From: Symsagittifera roscoffensis
Taxonomy: Eukaryota > Xenacoelomorpha > Acoela > Convolutidae
DNA length: 64,000 nt
NCBI RefSeq assembly: GCF_963678635.1
Contig: NC_087064.1
Span: forward strand, 70,867,465-70,931,464
Reading direction: 5' to 3'
Numbering within the stretch: position 1 is the first letter of the stretch; each line of letters begins with the position of its first letter. The position numbers and the translations under genes were made by a program. Shown one piece after another: positions 1-11,591 of this stretch. The notes below the pieces were generated by a model. The model was not told the DNA's origin, searched no databases, and saw only the letters and a list, made by a program, of their open reading frames with translations.

Positions 1-105
1 AAAAAAATAAGTCTAAAGCCTAATTTCATTTCGACGCTTTTCCATAGTCTTATCATAAAAAAACAATTTTCAATAACTTAGAAAAAAACTTTTTCATTTT
101 CATCA

Positions 106-320
106 TTAGTCCCGGGCTGACAAAAAAAGCTTATCATAAAATTCCATACTATGGAAAAAATGTTTATCATACGATTCCATACAATTCCATAGAAAACAAA
201 CTCGTATGAAAATTACATGACAAGCATTTTTTCCATAGAATGGAATTGTATGATAGCCATTTTTTTCATTAAATGGAATTGTATGATAAGGATTTTTTCC
301 ATTCAATGGAGTGGTATGAT
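106..320. repeat. foldback repeat built on a TGGAATTGTATGATAA-like unit
   Basis: The block around 133-165 is nearly the reverse complement of the block around 225-255, with about two mismatches, and the TGGAATTGTATGAT unit recurs in direct order near 240, 270 and 305. The result is a foldback with short direct repeats. The open frames across it follow the repeat period and do not look like genes. It may be the decayed end of a small DNA transposon, but no target duplication was found. Confidence 0.55.
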
Positions 321-330
321 GAAAATTTTT

Positions 331-769
331 TACAGACGAATTTGCATAAGACTCAGTTTCTGATTAAGCAAATCAAAGAAACGAAGTTAGGCAAAAACTA
401 ATTCTTAGCCCGGCCCAACGTGCCAGTCTCTCAACAGAAGAATGAAACTACAGAAAACTTTAGAGGTTTGAAGCTCTGTTACTGTGTTTCCTGTAAGTTT
501 CTCTCCTCAAATTCGAGACAGCAGAGAGTTACTTTTAGTGGGAACCAACACCAGGGGAAGGGCTGTCTCATGTTCAAAATAACCGACGAGAAAATGAAGA
601 CGCCATTCCGAAGTCCAAGTCTGCAGATCCAAAGAACACTCAAAGTCAGCTCCGAGAATCTTTTTCATTTTATCATCTAAAAACAAACTAAGATTGTGTG
701 AAAATGCACATGAATATAGAATACAAATCTATCATAACTTCTATCTGTGCGACAAAAATCAAATTTTAA
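331..769. other. no gene recognised
   Basis: This stretch holds one 86-codon frame (420-680, plus) without a recognisable motif, signal peptide or splice pattern. I treat it as chance and see nothing else here. Confidence 0.4.
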
Positions 770-945
770 GACCGCCATCGGAACCATAGATGAGAAGATC
801 CATTCGAATGTGATCCAAGCGATGGCGCTCAGAAACACAATGCTGTACTGATTTACAAGGTAAAACGGCGCAGTAATGTGTTTCTCCGCGCCATCGGTTG
901 GTTGACTTTCAAATGGATCTTCTCATATATGATTGATGACCTTAA
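770..945. repeat. imperfect inverted repeat, MITE-like
   Basis: The left arm reads GCCATCGGAACC, GATGAGAAGATCCATT and then GCTCAGAAACACA. The right arm carries the complements in reverse order: GTGTTTCTCCGC, GCCATCGG and AATGGATCTTCTCAT. The whole segment of about 175 bp could therefore fold into one interrupted hairpin. There is no coding capacity. It resembles a miniature inverted-repeat element; the target duplication was not identified. Confidence 0.6.
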
Positions 946-974
946 AAACTAATTTGAACCACTGGGTTCTGATA

Positions 975-2410
975 TAATTACAAACATTTTCTTAGGAAAA
1001 TATTCGAGCTTTGCAACTTTGAAATTTTTCAAGTTATTTCATAAACCAAAATGGTTCGGAAATAGTTTAAACTTTTCGGAGCAAGCTATTCAATAAGTAT
1101 CAAGTATCAAACATCAGTTGTAGTCTAGGTGTAGTTGTTGTAGGTAATATCAAATCAGCTTTTAACGTTTATCAATTAAAAGTGATCCTTTTTTACGGTG
1201 TAACTCATGTTTATTGGGACAAATCTCTGAGAGGTCTCGGAATATAAGCACTTTTAGTACAATTCTATTACTTGGCCTACAAATCACTGATAATGCCACG
1301 TACCATTCGACCGGAATGAAATTTCGGATTCTAATTGATTTTACAATGGTTCTTCCAAATAATGCCGCGACCTCATATAAAGCGATAAAAGCGGAGAGCT
1401 GTAGTTTAGAAAAGCGGTTAAAGCGAAAAGCGGCTTCAACAAAAGCGGAAGCGGCGAAAAGCGGCTTTTCCAAAAACGGTCAATTCACTGAAAGCAACAC
1501 ACACAATTAATAGACAGTAACGATGGAGCCTTACTGTTTAGCTTTAACCCTTTCTTACTTGGCTCAAGCAACTAGAACACAAAAAAGATGTTGCAAAGAA
1601 AGAGGTGCAAATTAAAAGTTAAAGCAAGCTATGCACGCTATGTAACTTTGAAATATATCTTGTTATTTCATCGACTTATTCGGTTCGCTAAAATTCTAGG
1701 TTTTTCTCATCAACCTATTTCTACTACGAAATATTTCAAGTTATTACCTAGCGCAAACTGTTTCGCTAAATGTTAGTTTTCTGAAGTTTGGAGGGTGTTG
1801 TTTTAGTTGATTCGTTTCAGACTGAAATGTTCGGTGAACGCAAAATTTTGGACAAAAAGACGACACGCAGTGTCTACACAGAGGCGAAGCTGCAGCTTCG
1901 CTAACACGAGCGAGAAAACAGCAAACATCTAGAAGCTTCAAAGTGCACAAAAATCAAATTTTGCATTTTTTTATAATTTGGTTTTTTTTCCACCCGCTCT
2001 CCCCCCGATGAAACTTAGAAAAAAAGTTATTTTTATGCAAGCTATTAAGCGAAAAACTTTGAAAGGATCCAATTTATTTTATAGACTATACTGGTTCGCA
2101 AAAATCAAGTTTTTCCTAACCAAGCTCCTCAAGCTATGAAACTTTGAAGTACTATTCCATGTTATATCATGAAGGGAATCGGATAGCCAAAAGTTTAAGT
2201 TTTCTGTTGGAGCCATTCAACCGAAGAAATTTTGAAATATTTCAAATTATTTTTATAGAGGAGATTGATTTCAAAAAATTTCAGTTTCTCTAAAGCAAGC
2301 TGTTAAGGCCTTGAAACTTAGAAACAGTTCGATTTTTTATGGACCAAACTGCTGGTTCGCAGTTGAAACATTTCAACTGATTTCTTAGAGCGAATTAGTC
2401 CGCGACAAAT
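975..2410. repeat. degenerate interspersed repeat family, no gene
   Basis: A loose unit (CAAGCTAT, then AAACTTTGAA, then a TATTTTAT-like stretch, then GGTTCG and TCAAGTTTT) recurs near 985-1110, 1610-1740, 2035-2125, 2130-2250 and 2300-2400. Copies are strongly diverged and spacing is irregular. Open frames here (for example 1214-1510 plus, 1588-1776 plus) have no recognisable domain, so I leave them out. Confidence 0.4.
1376..1480. repeat. AAAGCGG short-motif cluster
   Basis: AAAGCGG or AAAAGCGGC occurs about seven times in roughly 100 bp with irregular spacing. The overlapping open frames on both strands reflect this motif and are not convincing genes. Confidence 0.5.
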
Positions 2411-2794
2411 AAACTTTGTCTCAACCTAGCTACTCGAGAAAGGTGGAGATTGTTAAGTAGATAGATCAAAATGGTCACATTTTGACCAATCAGATTGCAG
2501 CTAAATTATAATTTCTTTATAGAAAGCTCAATGCTTATTTACTGCATTTATTTAAAGAGGCGGAGATTCTTAAGTAGGTACAATAGGGGGGGTTGTTAAG
2601 TAGATCTCATTGTTCCAGCGAATGTATATTCGATGATAGGTCGACTAGCCGAAGGAACAACAAATCGAAAATAAGATAACCGTTTCAACAAGCCTAAATT
2701 TAGTATGATCATGCAACACAACAACAGAGTGCCACAGCTGTTTTGCAATTCTTACTTAATTCTGTTGCAATTTCGGCTTCAAGATATGGTGGCT
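2411..2794. other. no gene; three copies of a GGAGATT-NTTAAGTAG-like motif
   Basis: Short related segments ending TTAAGTAG lie near 2445, 2560 and 2592. Nothing else is supportable in this stretch. Confidence 0.35.
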
Positions 2795-3790
2795 TCTATA
2801 AAACGTCACATCTCAGAAACTAAATGATATTGAGCAGTGGCATCTGGACGCGCGATTTCAAACTCCTGAGAGTACTCTTAAGTCCCCCAACTATAATGTT
2901 TGGAAATTCAAATTTTAAAAAATTTGAACTTAAGTTGTCTCAAAAAAGATATTTTCTGAAAACCAGAAAAAATGTTACACCTCAAAAACTACCGAGAATT
3001 GAGCAGTCATATTTGAAGGCAAAATACGCAATCGCTGACAGTACTCTGACAGCACACAACTACAGGGTTGGGAATTTCAATTTTGTGAACTATTTTGTAA
3101 TTAGAGTTTTCTGAAAAAGCTTAGGAATTTCAGATTTTGAACAAGAAGTTTTAATTTAAGTTTTCTGAATTTTTTTTGAAAAATGGCAAAAAGGTCATAT
3201 CTGGAAAACAAAAGGTTTTGAGCTGTCAAATTTGGTGGAAAAATTTGCAGCTCCTGAGAGCCTGAGACTATTCTGACATACCCTACTACAGACTTGGGAA
3301 TTTCAGTTTTCTAACAAAAAAAAAATAAGTTTTCTGAATTTTTTTTGAAAAAATCAAAAAAAAAAAACGTCATTTCTGGAAAACTAAAAAAATTTGAGCA
3401 GTCATATTTGGAGGCAGAATTTAAATTTACAACTCCTGGGAAAACCCTGACAGAGTCTCACTATAGAGATTGGAACTTTTTGTAAAAGTTTTTAATTCTA
3501 AGTTCTTCAAAAAATTTTGAAAAAATCTTAAAAATATCGTCATATCTTGGAGGCAAAATTTGGGATCCCTGAGAGTACCCCACATTTGTTTCCAACTACA
3601 GTATTGAGATTTTCTAATGTCTAGAAAACTTTTGAAAAAATCATAAAAACACGTCATATCACGAAAACTACAAGAATTTGAGAAGTGAGCTTTGCAGGCA
3701 AGATTTGCAACCTCTGCTAGTACCCTGACAGCAACCCACTATTGGGTTGCTAATTTTCAATTTGGTAAAAATAAATACTGAGTTCAGACT
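2795..3790. repeat. decayed tandem array, period roughly 190 bp
   Basis: A unit containing GTCATATCTGGAAAACTA, then AATTTGAGCAGTCATATTTGG, then CAACTCCTGAGAGTACCCTGACAG, then ACTACAGGGTTGGGAATTTC recurs about five times, with strong divergence and length changes. It is non-coding; the frames at 2824-3114 and 3427-3657 are by-products. Confidence 0.55.
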
Positions 3791-5144
3791 GGAAAATTGA
3801 AAAAAAAATCTTAAGCATTGCAATATACGATATATCTTAAACATGAAAAAATTCTTTTGCTAAGCATGCAAAAATAATGCATTGAAAAAGCTTAAACATG
3901 GCAAGATAGTGAAGCACGCATTTATATATAAAAAAGATAGATAGATGAAAGTTAAAAAAATTGGAGACGGGTAGACAGACATAATCAAGTTAATTAAAAC
4001 AGCAGGTATACAGAGAGACAGACATACATAATTTGGCCTCGCAAAAAAATTACCGAAAATAAATGACCTTGCAAAAACTAATTGAAAAATTTTCTTGAGC
4101 CTTGCAATATATGATAGAGCTTAAACATGAAAAAACTCTTTCGTTAAACAACAAAAAAATTTATTCTTCTTAAACATCGGAGATAGCTGTCACTCGCGTT
4201 TAAATATAGTATAGATAGATTTATATAGATAGATATTTTTTTGTTTTGGCATAAATTTTGAAGTAATTTGGTAGTCAATTTATGTAACGCAGAATAAATT
4301 TTTAAGGAGTGTTCTCATGATGATGAGACCGAATTATGGAACACTTTTAATTAATCAAAATCGTTAGACCTGAAAAAGTCGTTGACCAACGATGTAAAAG
4401 TCGTTGGGCCATTTTTCATCTTGATTATCGTGAATTCGGACTACTTTTTTCCTATGTTTACTTACTAGTAACTTCATCTGAACCAAGACAGAACGGCTAT
4501 CCTAGTTTTCAATTTGCACCTGCCACCTAGACCAAAAATAGTATAATAATTTCTTCATCTTGAGATTGGATTGTACTTAGACGAAACTCAGACACAAAAC
4601 TGAAACTCAGAATAACTGTTATTACCATTTTTTTTTACCTCGCATACTTTTTGATTGGACCAAGGTTTTCTTATTGCCGAAAAACGTGGTAGCGCAACGG
4701 ACTAAGACTTAGAGATGACAACTTCGACTGATAATACAACAGAAGAACCGACCGATGAGCCTTCAGTTAGCTCCATGCTAACTGAGTTTGGCGAAAGAGG
4801 AACAGCAGTTAAAGACACCGTAAGAAAGCGAAAGCAGTGAGCAAAAGTAGAGTGCGGCTTCCACAGAAGTCGTTTCAAGGCGGTTAAGCTAACGGTCCTA
4901 TTTTTCAGTACTTCATGCCTGGTGATGATTACTCCTCACCAAATACTGAAAGGGTGGATGGATTGTTTGCTGGAGGATAGGATGAATGGATAAGGGAAAG
5001 ACGGATGGATGGTTGAATTGATGAATTTCAACCTCCGTTTGAGGAATGGCCTAATGGCTATGAGGAGTAACGCAACGTGTTACAGAAAAACTTCAAATAC
5101 TTACGCCCCCATTAATGGCATGTAAAAATTTTGCATGAGGGTAT
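3791..5144. other. no gene; simple-sequence tracts
   Basis: The stretch contains GATA-type tracts near 3935 and 4205, a duplicated ATATACGAT-CTTAAACATGAAAAA segment (3830 and 4105) and a GGAT-rich tract at 4950-5020. A tRNA-like A-box (TAGCGCAACGG, near 4691) has no good B-box downstream. No supportable gene. It ends at the left target-site copy of RE1. Confidence 0.4.
5141..5144. repeat. target-site duplication of RE1, left copy (GTAT)
   Basis: GTAT directly precedes the LTR start at 5145 and recurs directly after the other LTR at 27013-27016. A 4-bp duplication is within the range seen for Ty3/gypsy-type integrases (4-6 bp). Confidence 0.75.
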
Positions 5145-5553
5145 TGAGTTATGTCCTTGAGGTTAACTCATAGAGTAATTTCGGATAGGGTAGACCGTCT
5201 GCTCGTCACGCTATCTTATTTTCGGCCCGATAGATTCGTGCAACTTCTTGGTCTAATACCGATCCTAATCTTACTCTTATATCTACTAGTCTCAGGGTGT
5301 TTAACTAGTCTCTGCTAGGCTCAATAGATCTAGAGTGTACTGGCTTATTGCGACTGCTGAAGTTCTCTTGGAGAGGTAACTAATTTCTAAGTTAAATTCA
5401 AATCTCCCTGGTGCTGAAATTACAAGTAATTTCAGCACTTACAAATAAGTGGGTTGTTAGTTGGATGGATTATGATTGGTTAATATGAAATATTTTACAG
5501 TGGTAAAATATCTAATTTATCCAATACTAAAATGTAGTTTAGATCAGGTTCCA
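5145..5553 (-). repeat. LTR of RE1 (3' LTR in the element's orientation)
   Basis: It aligns over its whole 409-bp length with 26604-27012. On the plus strand it starts TGAGTTATGTCC and ends GATCAGGTTCCA, giving the canonical TG...CA termini. About 18 substitutions separate the pair. The two copies stop matching immediately outside these coordinates. Confidence 0.92.
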
Positions 5554-6172
5554 CCCATCCGGGGTTTACAGAGTGTTTTAGAACTATCTTTCTTTCTGCA
5601 ATTGAAGGATGGATGATGAACGTTGGTATTTGGCGAACATCATTTTCTTATCCGGTTCTTCTTGAATAAGAACGTTCCAGGACGTTGGAATCAGGGATAG
5701 GAAATTGTTATTTTGTCATTCGACAACGACTGTGATCCCCAATGAAATCAATCCGATTTCAAAATGGTTTGCTATGTCAGATTTTTCTGTATTAGTAGAG
5801 AACTGTTTGGTGTGCAGCCTCGTCTGGAAATGGCGTGAAAATCGTGTTTGGAAGGGATGCCTTGTAACTCGGATCTATACGTAAACTTGAACATCGAGGT
5901 GGTCATTGGTCTAGTTCAATGAAGTCCTTTTCTGCGAAGTCAAGTCGTACTCTAAATCCTTTGAGTCGTGATTTTGGACGGCATGTCGGTTGTGTTTAGC
6001 CATATTTTTGTTCGAGTGAGATGGGATCGTCTAGTCTTTGGATGTTCGTCTTTGTTGTTGTTTATGATCTATATACTGCATCGTATGATTTACATTTTAT
6101 AAATTTTTGTTAATTTGGTTTTAAACTGGGTTAATCCGGTTTGGGTACCGTTGGTTTTCTTTTCTTAGTCAA
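5554..6172 (-). other. RE1 3' region between the last duplicated frame and the LTR
   Basis: No open frame of note lies here. On the minus strand the bases next to the LTR read GGATGGG, a short candidate polypurine tract. The rest shows no motif I can name. Confidence 0.4.
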
Positions 6173-6721
6173 GCTGTTATTTTATGATTTGTGGTGTTTA
6201 GTAAGCTGCGTTGGTTAGTTTGGTTTAGTATATAATTCCTTTCCAACCGGGTTAAAGGAAAGTTTGAAACTTGTTATCGCGTGTTAGAGTTGTTGATAGT
6301 GAAAGCTTGAAACTTAAAATCATTATTTATACAATTCTTTGTGGGTGAGCTGTGCGAGTTTGGATAGAATTCTTGTGCGAATGAATGAAAATAATGAAAA
6401 GGTTAGACTGTTTTCTCATTTTATTAATTTATTGCATAGAATTTGAATTTTACTGCTTTTTTGGGGAAGTTTAAAATTACAATTTTTCATCGTATTTCAA
6501 TTTCACTGCTTCGTGGGGAAATAATTTATAAATGAAATTACTACATTTGGTATGAATCTTATTACATTATTTAGTGCAAAAAATTAATGAGTTTGAATAT
6601 AATTTAACAAGTTTGTATTTTTATTTGTCTTTTTCTGTTTTGTAGATGATTGTGGTGAGAAGACTAAACGAATAAATTAAACATTGATAGAAAATGGTTA
6701 GTACAAATTTGAATTTATTAG

Positions 6722-7075
6722 TTAAAAGTACTTTAATTCATACTTACCTTGACCTTCTGGGAAAAAGCCGTGGGGGAAGATGTCGCGAATCATGTCTGAT
6801 GTTGTTAGTAACTTGGCTAGTATGCGTATGACATTTTTAGTTTGTAGCAGTGGCCCAAGCAATTGAAGTGCCTTGATGGTGTTTAGTTCTTCTGTGCCTA
6901 CTGCGAACTCATAAGGTGTGTTTTGGATGCGATTATATATTTTATGATTATATTTAATATTGTGAATAAGTTCTAATATGGGTATTTCAATAGGTTGTAC
7001 AAACTCATGCGGGATAATGAAGGGTCTTGATTCTGCATCATTGAAGGTCTTTGTGATGGGACAGAATATACACAT
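6722..7075 (-). CDS. RE1 downstream frame Y, copy B (117 codons)
   Basis: This frame of 117 codons matches 11592-11945 with only about ten residue changes. I recognise no family. It is moderately hydrophobic near its middle (a run around residues 65-85, leucine-rich) and begins with a CIFC motif. An ATG at 7075 opens the frame, but similar sequence may continue upstream, so the start is uncertain. It is the last coding-like frame before the 3' LTR. Retention of an open frame in both tandem copies is weak evidence that it is real and not chance. Confidence 0.4.
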   Translation of the reverse strand: MCIFCPITKTFNDAESRPFIIPHEFVQPIEIPILELIHNIKYNHKIYNRIQNTPYEFAVGTEELNTIKALQLLGPLLQTKNVIRILAKLLTTSDMIRDIFPHGFFPEGQGKYELKYF

Positions 7076-7552
7076 TTGGGCAACTGGGTCATAGTTGCGG
7101 AGTATGCCGTGGAGGTTAGTATTTTTAATGCAATATGTAAATTTAAGAAAAATTGGTGACGTGTATTTCAGTTAAGAAACTAAAACAATGGTGGGGTTGT
7201 CTAGATGGAGTGTGTAAATCAAAATGATTTTGTATAAAACGATAATATTTATAAGTGTGCGTTTGTTTAGTGCGTAACATTATATCATGGGAACAGTGCA
7301 AATCGCGTTCCTTTGGTGAAAGAAAATGAAAACTTAGTGAAAATAATTGAAATTTATCAGAGAAGCTTTCATATGCTTGAATATCAACTAGTGCTTCTGA
7401 AATAATCTGATCATGCTTTTTATCAAAAATACTAAGTGTTAATACGTATGATATTTTAATAATATATTTTTCGGTTAGTTGCGGGTTTGCGAAGCGATCT
7501 TTTTCTAAAAAATGATCTTGGTTAGGACGGATGATATTATGATCGTAGTATT
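7076..7552 (-). other. RE1 spacer between frames Y and X, copy B
   Basis: The same 480-bp sequence lies in copy A at 11946-12423. It has several stops in each minus-strand frame and no motif I recognise. Confidence 0.35.
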
Positions 7553-7756
7553 CTATTGAAAATCGTTAGCTCGGGGTGCGGTGAATGTTTTTAATAACTT
7601 TTTATATCCAACGTAAGTAAATTGTCGAGATGTTAATGATGTGGTGAGTCTATATAATATATTTTGGTTTTTCTCGATATTTCCAGTAGTGTTAGCTAAT
7701 GGTAGGCAAAGAGGGTTAGTATAATTATAGTAAGCTGTCCAATGAAGTGTTGGCAT
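7553..7756 (-). CDS. RE1 downstream frame X, copy B (partial)
   Basis: The frame has 67 codons from an ATG at 7756, but the open reading continues upstream to about 7900 without a start. It corresponds to 12854-13057 and, with a few changes, to 12424-12627. A related stretch survives in RE2 near 58590-58730, where the pattern ending in a VDE motif followed by a PTL motif is conserved. That conservation across three copies suggests it is the C-terminal part of a real retroelement protein. Function is unknown. Confidence 0.4.
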   Translation of the reverse strand: MPTLHWTAYYNYTNPLCLPLANTTGNIEKNQNILYRLTTSLTSRQFTYVGYKKLLKTFTAPRANDFQ

Positions 7757-8197
7757 AAAAACTTGCTCATCAACAAAATTTCGTGTTTCGTTAGCAATGG
7801 TAGATGTATTTAATGTATACTGCGGAAATGAGGGTAGGGTGATTTCAAGAAAACTTTTCGTGTTTGTGTGTTCCGGGTGGTTGATATATTCTCGGGCTGT
7901 TCAGGGTTTGGCTGGGAATGGGTGATTTAGGAATTTTTGTTTAAAAGTGCGGTAAGCTCGGTTAGTACTGGTAGGTGTTTCGGTGGATGTGGATGACTGA
8001 TCTATTGGTGGAGTGTAAGCTGAAGAGGGTGTGGGGGTAGGTGGATTTGAGGCTGTTATTGTGGATGATAGTTGATGTATTGTAAGAGTGTTGGCGTGTA
8101 TTAATTGTTGTTGTAATGTAATAAAATTGTCGAGTTCTTCGGAAATTTGGATGGTATCTGGGGAATTATTATGTGATCTGTCGGAATGAAATGGAGA

Positions 8198-8557
8198 TTA
8201 GGTTGGGGTTACTTGGGAAGCGTAAGAAGGAGTGGAAAGGAATGGGCAGGGATGACTGGATTGGATGGGTCGAAAAGGGGGTTTCGAAAAAACTGAGAAG
8301 GTGGTCTGGGTATGGGTAGAGGCAGATGGTTCGGAGTCTGCAAGTTCGTCGGGGGTTTCTACATTTGAGTTATTAAATTGTGAGGTAGTATGAAAAACTG
8401 AAATATCTGAGATAGTATCAGAATTCGTGCTTGATGGTATATTAATAATTGGAGAATCGGGTGGCGGGAAAGCAAAAAGTGGGATAATTGGGATTTGAGT
8501 TTGGAGGTTGGCTGGGTGGGAATTTGAGCGATGGAGGGATCCAAGTTTTCGGCTCAT
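8198..8557 (-). pseudogene. RE1 env-tail / Pro-Ser-rich frame, copy B
   Basis: A 119-codon frame rich in proline, serine and threonine, with low complexity throughout. In RE2 the equivalent sequence (57556-58074) is joined in frame to the end of env, so this may be the cytoplasmic tail of env and not a separate protein. Copy A carries the same frame at 13503-13857, but it is broken there by a 3-bp change and shift near 13695. No catalytic motif is visible. Confidence 0.4.
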
Positions 8558-8689
8558 CGTAGGCTAAAAAAAATGATTATTTTGAGACTGAAAAGTGGTG
8601 GTGTGAGGTTGAGAAATGTGTGAGGTGTGAGGTGTGAGGTTGTTCTTTAAAAACATATAATGGTGATGCTTTTGGGTGCAAGTATAAAA

Positions 8690-10158
8690 TCATAAAATGC
8701 TTCCTTCGTAATCAAAAAAATGTGATCTGTTTCCTGATAATAGGTATCCTGCGTAAGGTATTTTTAGTACTGCTAATGCGAGTGATTGTAAGATTTGTGT
8801 TCTTTCTAATTCAGAAAGTGACATTTCTTGGAAAATTCTACTAATTGTGTAGTCTAATTTCATGTCTAAGTGGATATCATAATGAATAAAACCAAAATAG
8901 GTGCTATTCATCAGTGACAGTTCTTGTAAACGTGTGCTTTACTGTCATATGGTTTTAGTTTTCCACCGTGTTGACTTTTGCTTTTATAAAAGTTAACTGG
9001 GACGTATGATGTTCCTTCATTAATAGGATGACTTGTGGCATATGGGTCAAATTTTATTTTTCCAGTGGTCATGTCGAAACCTTTTTCGTATTCGACAGGT
9101 ATTTCAGAGTATTGTGTTTTATAAAGTGGACTGCTATATTTACATGCAAATTCTGTTTCTTGATAGACTTGAAAATGTGTTAATATTTTTCTATATCATG
9201 AATGTTTTTAAAATCAGTGCTTTGTTTACGAGATGGGTTCACTTGTTAGTATGGAATTAATTCAATAAAATAATTTTCATGAAATTTTATCATTCGAGCG
9301 TGTATTTTTGCTACTTGAAATGTTGTGCATGTATCTTCGGGAAAACAAACAATTGTCGCTTGGGTCCTTGTTGTAGGATCACAATAACGTTGATAATTTT
9401 TGCAAGGTAATCTATTTCCTTGATATATCATGGTGTTATTAGTTAAATCTCGTGTTAGTTGTATTTTTTCAAGTTGTATTTTCCAATCAAAAAACATTAT
9501 TTCTTGATAACTTTTATTTTTTGTGTCTGCTTTGCAGTTTGAAGGGTTATTTTTTCCAATGTGTGGTATCCAGTGTTTATCTTGTATATCATAAATTAAT
9601 CGTCCGTGTGCGCCGTTATATGGGTATTTTTCGTCTAATTTAATATGTCCTTGGTATCGTTCAAGTTCTGCTTGATGTACAGAATTGGCAAAGACTTGAA
9701 AATTTACTAATTTTCTATTTGTGTTTTTAATTCTTGTGATATTTAGTCTGAGTAATTCGTTTTTACAATTATCGGGATTCAGATGTAAAAGTCGTTCTAT
9801 ATTACTTTGATAAAATGATTCATGATCAATTCGGTTCTTATTTCCGTTGGAAACTTGTGAACAATGTACTTTCTTCTCGGAAAAGGTTGCTGTAAACTTA
9901 TATCCTGTGACTGTTGTTGCTCGGGCTTTTGAATGCAATGTTGCTCTACGTTTGTAGTTTCTATAGTTTGTGGTTCTGCTCGCATTGTGATACTTGATTG
10001 ATTTCATATTTGTGTAGTGTTTTTTGTTCGTTTTCTTCACAATCATAGTGTGTTACTAATAAATCCTGGTGTCCTGTGCGAGGAGAAAGATTAGTGTTTT
10101 GGTCGGAAAATAATGGAAAAAGGATGTATTGAAATAGTAACATTTTTAGAATATACAT
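8690..10158 (-). pseudogene. RE1 env-like gene, copy B (C-terminus deleted)
   Basis: An ATG at 10158 opens a hydrophobic signal-peptide-like start (residues 1-20). A frameshift near 9990 moves the reading into the 266-codon frame 9246-10046. A TAA at 9246 then interrupts it, and the ectodomain continues to 8690. Cysteine pairs around 9295-9390 and N-glycosylation-type sequons fit a secreted ectodomain. The membrane anchor present in copy A (14298-14741) is missing because of the ~1-kb deletion at about 8650. I call it env-like from position after integrase, signal peptide, cysteines and anchor; I cannot place it in a named viral glycoprotein class with confidence. Confidence 0.6.
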
Positions 10159-11050
10159 GTGTATGACAATCCTGAGTACGGGTTATAAAATGTGATGTAA
10201 CCAAATGTCTTTTTGGTATATCTGTCGTATTTATATATTACTTCAGTTGTTATAAATGGTGGTGGTAGCGATTGAGCTGTTATATTTGGTGGGTTTAATG
10301 GGTAAGGATGTTGAGCAATGTCGTTAAGTTTAACCGTGATTTCAAATTTTAATTGTAGACTATTTTGTTGGAGTGTTTGGATGTTATGGTCACGAATGTC
10401 TTCGTGGATGTCTTGTCTATACTGTAGTCTATGGAGTGCCCAGTTGTGGAGTCGGTTACTTTCCGGATGTTGTCCAAATAATGGTGGGGGTGCTGTGAAA
10501 GTGTTCCTATCTAATCTTAAAGGATTATTTGATGATGATTGTTCTCGATATCTAGCGTCGAGATTGTTTGGGAAATTTAAAGGGAAAAGTGTCAGTGAGA
10601 TCCGACTTAATGATGGTGTTGACGGGAGTGATAATGTTTCTGGTAATGATGATGGTGTTGTAGCTGTAGAAATATCTATTGGTTCATTTAATATGTTTGG
10701 TTCGCCTTGTGTATATGAGTGTGTTGCCCAATATGGTAGGCGTTCGTTGGGATTGAGGGGGTTAAAAGGATTTTCACGTATTTGTTCAGATGTCGGTGTT
10801 GAACCTAAGTAATCTGAGGGTATACTTGAGGTGCAATGTTGTGAAAGGATTGTGGGGGTTTCCGGTAATGCACTACTTGATATTTCTGAAGTAGTTGGTG
10901 TTGGTGATTGGGGTATATCAAAATGAACTCTGGGGATTTGAAAATTTCTATATCTTCGTGCATGTATATTTTGTCTATTTTTTTCAACTGTATTTTGATT
11001 TTGATTAATATGTCTTGCTCTAGTTAAGTCTTGTGGTAATGTGGGGTATA
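10146..11050 (-). CDS. RE1 Pro/Ser/Thr-rich frame, copy B
   Basis: A long minus-strand frame rich in P, S, T and N stays open from about 11050 to the TAA at 10146, overlapping the env start by 13 bases. It has no ATG near its upstream end, so translation would need splicing or an upstream start lost at the duplication junction. Copy A has the same frame (16452 to about 17600). Function is unknown; the composition suggests a disordered or mucin-like protein. The plus-strand frame 10318-10812 is its shadow. Confidence 0.45.
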
Positions 11051-11591
11051 AATTATTATGCTGTTATTTTATGATTTGTGGTGGTTAGTTTGGTTAAGTA
11101 TACAATTCCTTTCCAATCGGGTTAAAGGAAAGTTTGAAACTTGTTATCGCGTGTTAGAGTTGTTGATAGTGAAAGCTTGAAACTTAAAATCATTATTTAT
11201 ACAATTCTCTGTGGGTGAGCTGTGCGAGTTTGGATAGAATTCTTGTGCGAATGAATGAAAATAATGAAAAGGTTAGACTGTTTTCTCATTTTATTAATTT
11301 ATTGCATAGGATTTGAATTTTACTGCTTTTTTGGGGAAGTTTAAAATTACAATTTTTCATCGTATTTCAATTTCACTGCTTCGTGGGGAAATAATTTATA
11401 AATGAAATTACTACATTTGGTATGAATCTTATTACATTATTTAGTGCAAAAAATTATTGAGTTTGAATATAATTTAACAAGTTTTTATTTTTATTTGTCT
11501 TTTTCTGTTTTGTAGATGATTGTGGTGAGAAGACTAAAAGAATAAATTAAACATTGATAGAAAATGGTTAGTACAAATTTGAGTTTATTAG

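Larger units (their letters stand above)
6173..11060 (-). repeat. tandem duplication of the env block, distal copy (copy B)
   Basis: This block matches 11061-17383 nearly base for base. The junction is at about 11060, where sequence equal to 17350-17383 runs straight into sequence equal to 6173. Copy B lacks about 1.0 kb present in copy A (13900-14920), which removes the C-terminal third of env. It also lacks the local 430-bp duplication. Confidence 0.85.

Noticed and set aside
420-680. 86-codon plus-strand frame as a host gene
   Set aside because: No domain, no splice or promoter support, and composition typical of chance frames.
4680-4745. tRNA gene or SINE promoter (A-box TAGCGCAACGG)
   Set aside because: No acceptable B-box (GGTTCGANTCC) at the right distance and no cloverleaf pairing that I could draw.
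10318-10812. 164-codon plus-strand frame
   Set aside because: It is antisense to the Pro/Ser/Thr-rich frame of RE1, which is open in two copies. The same antisense frame is shorter in the other copy (16624-16911).
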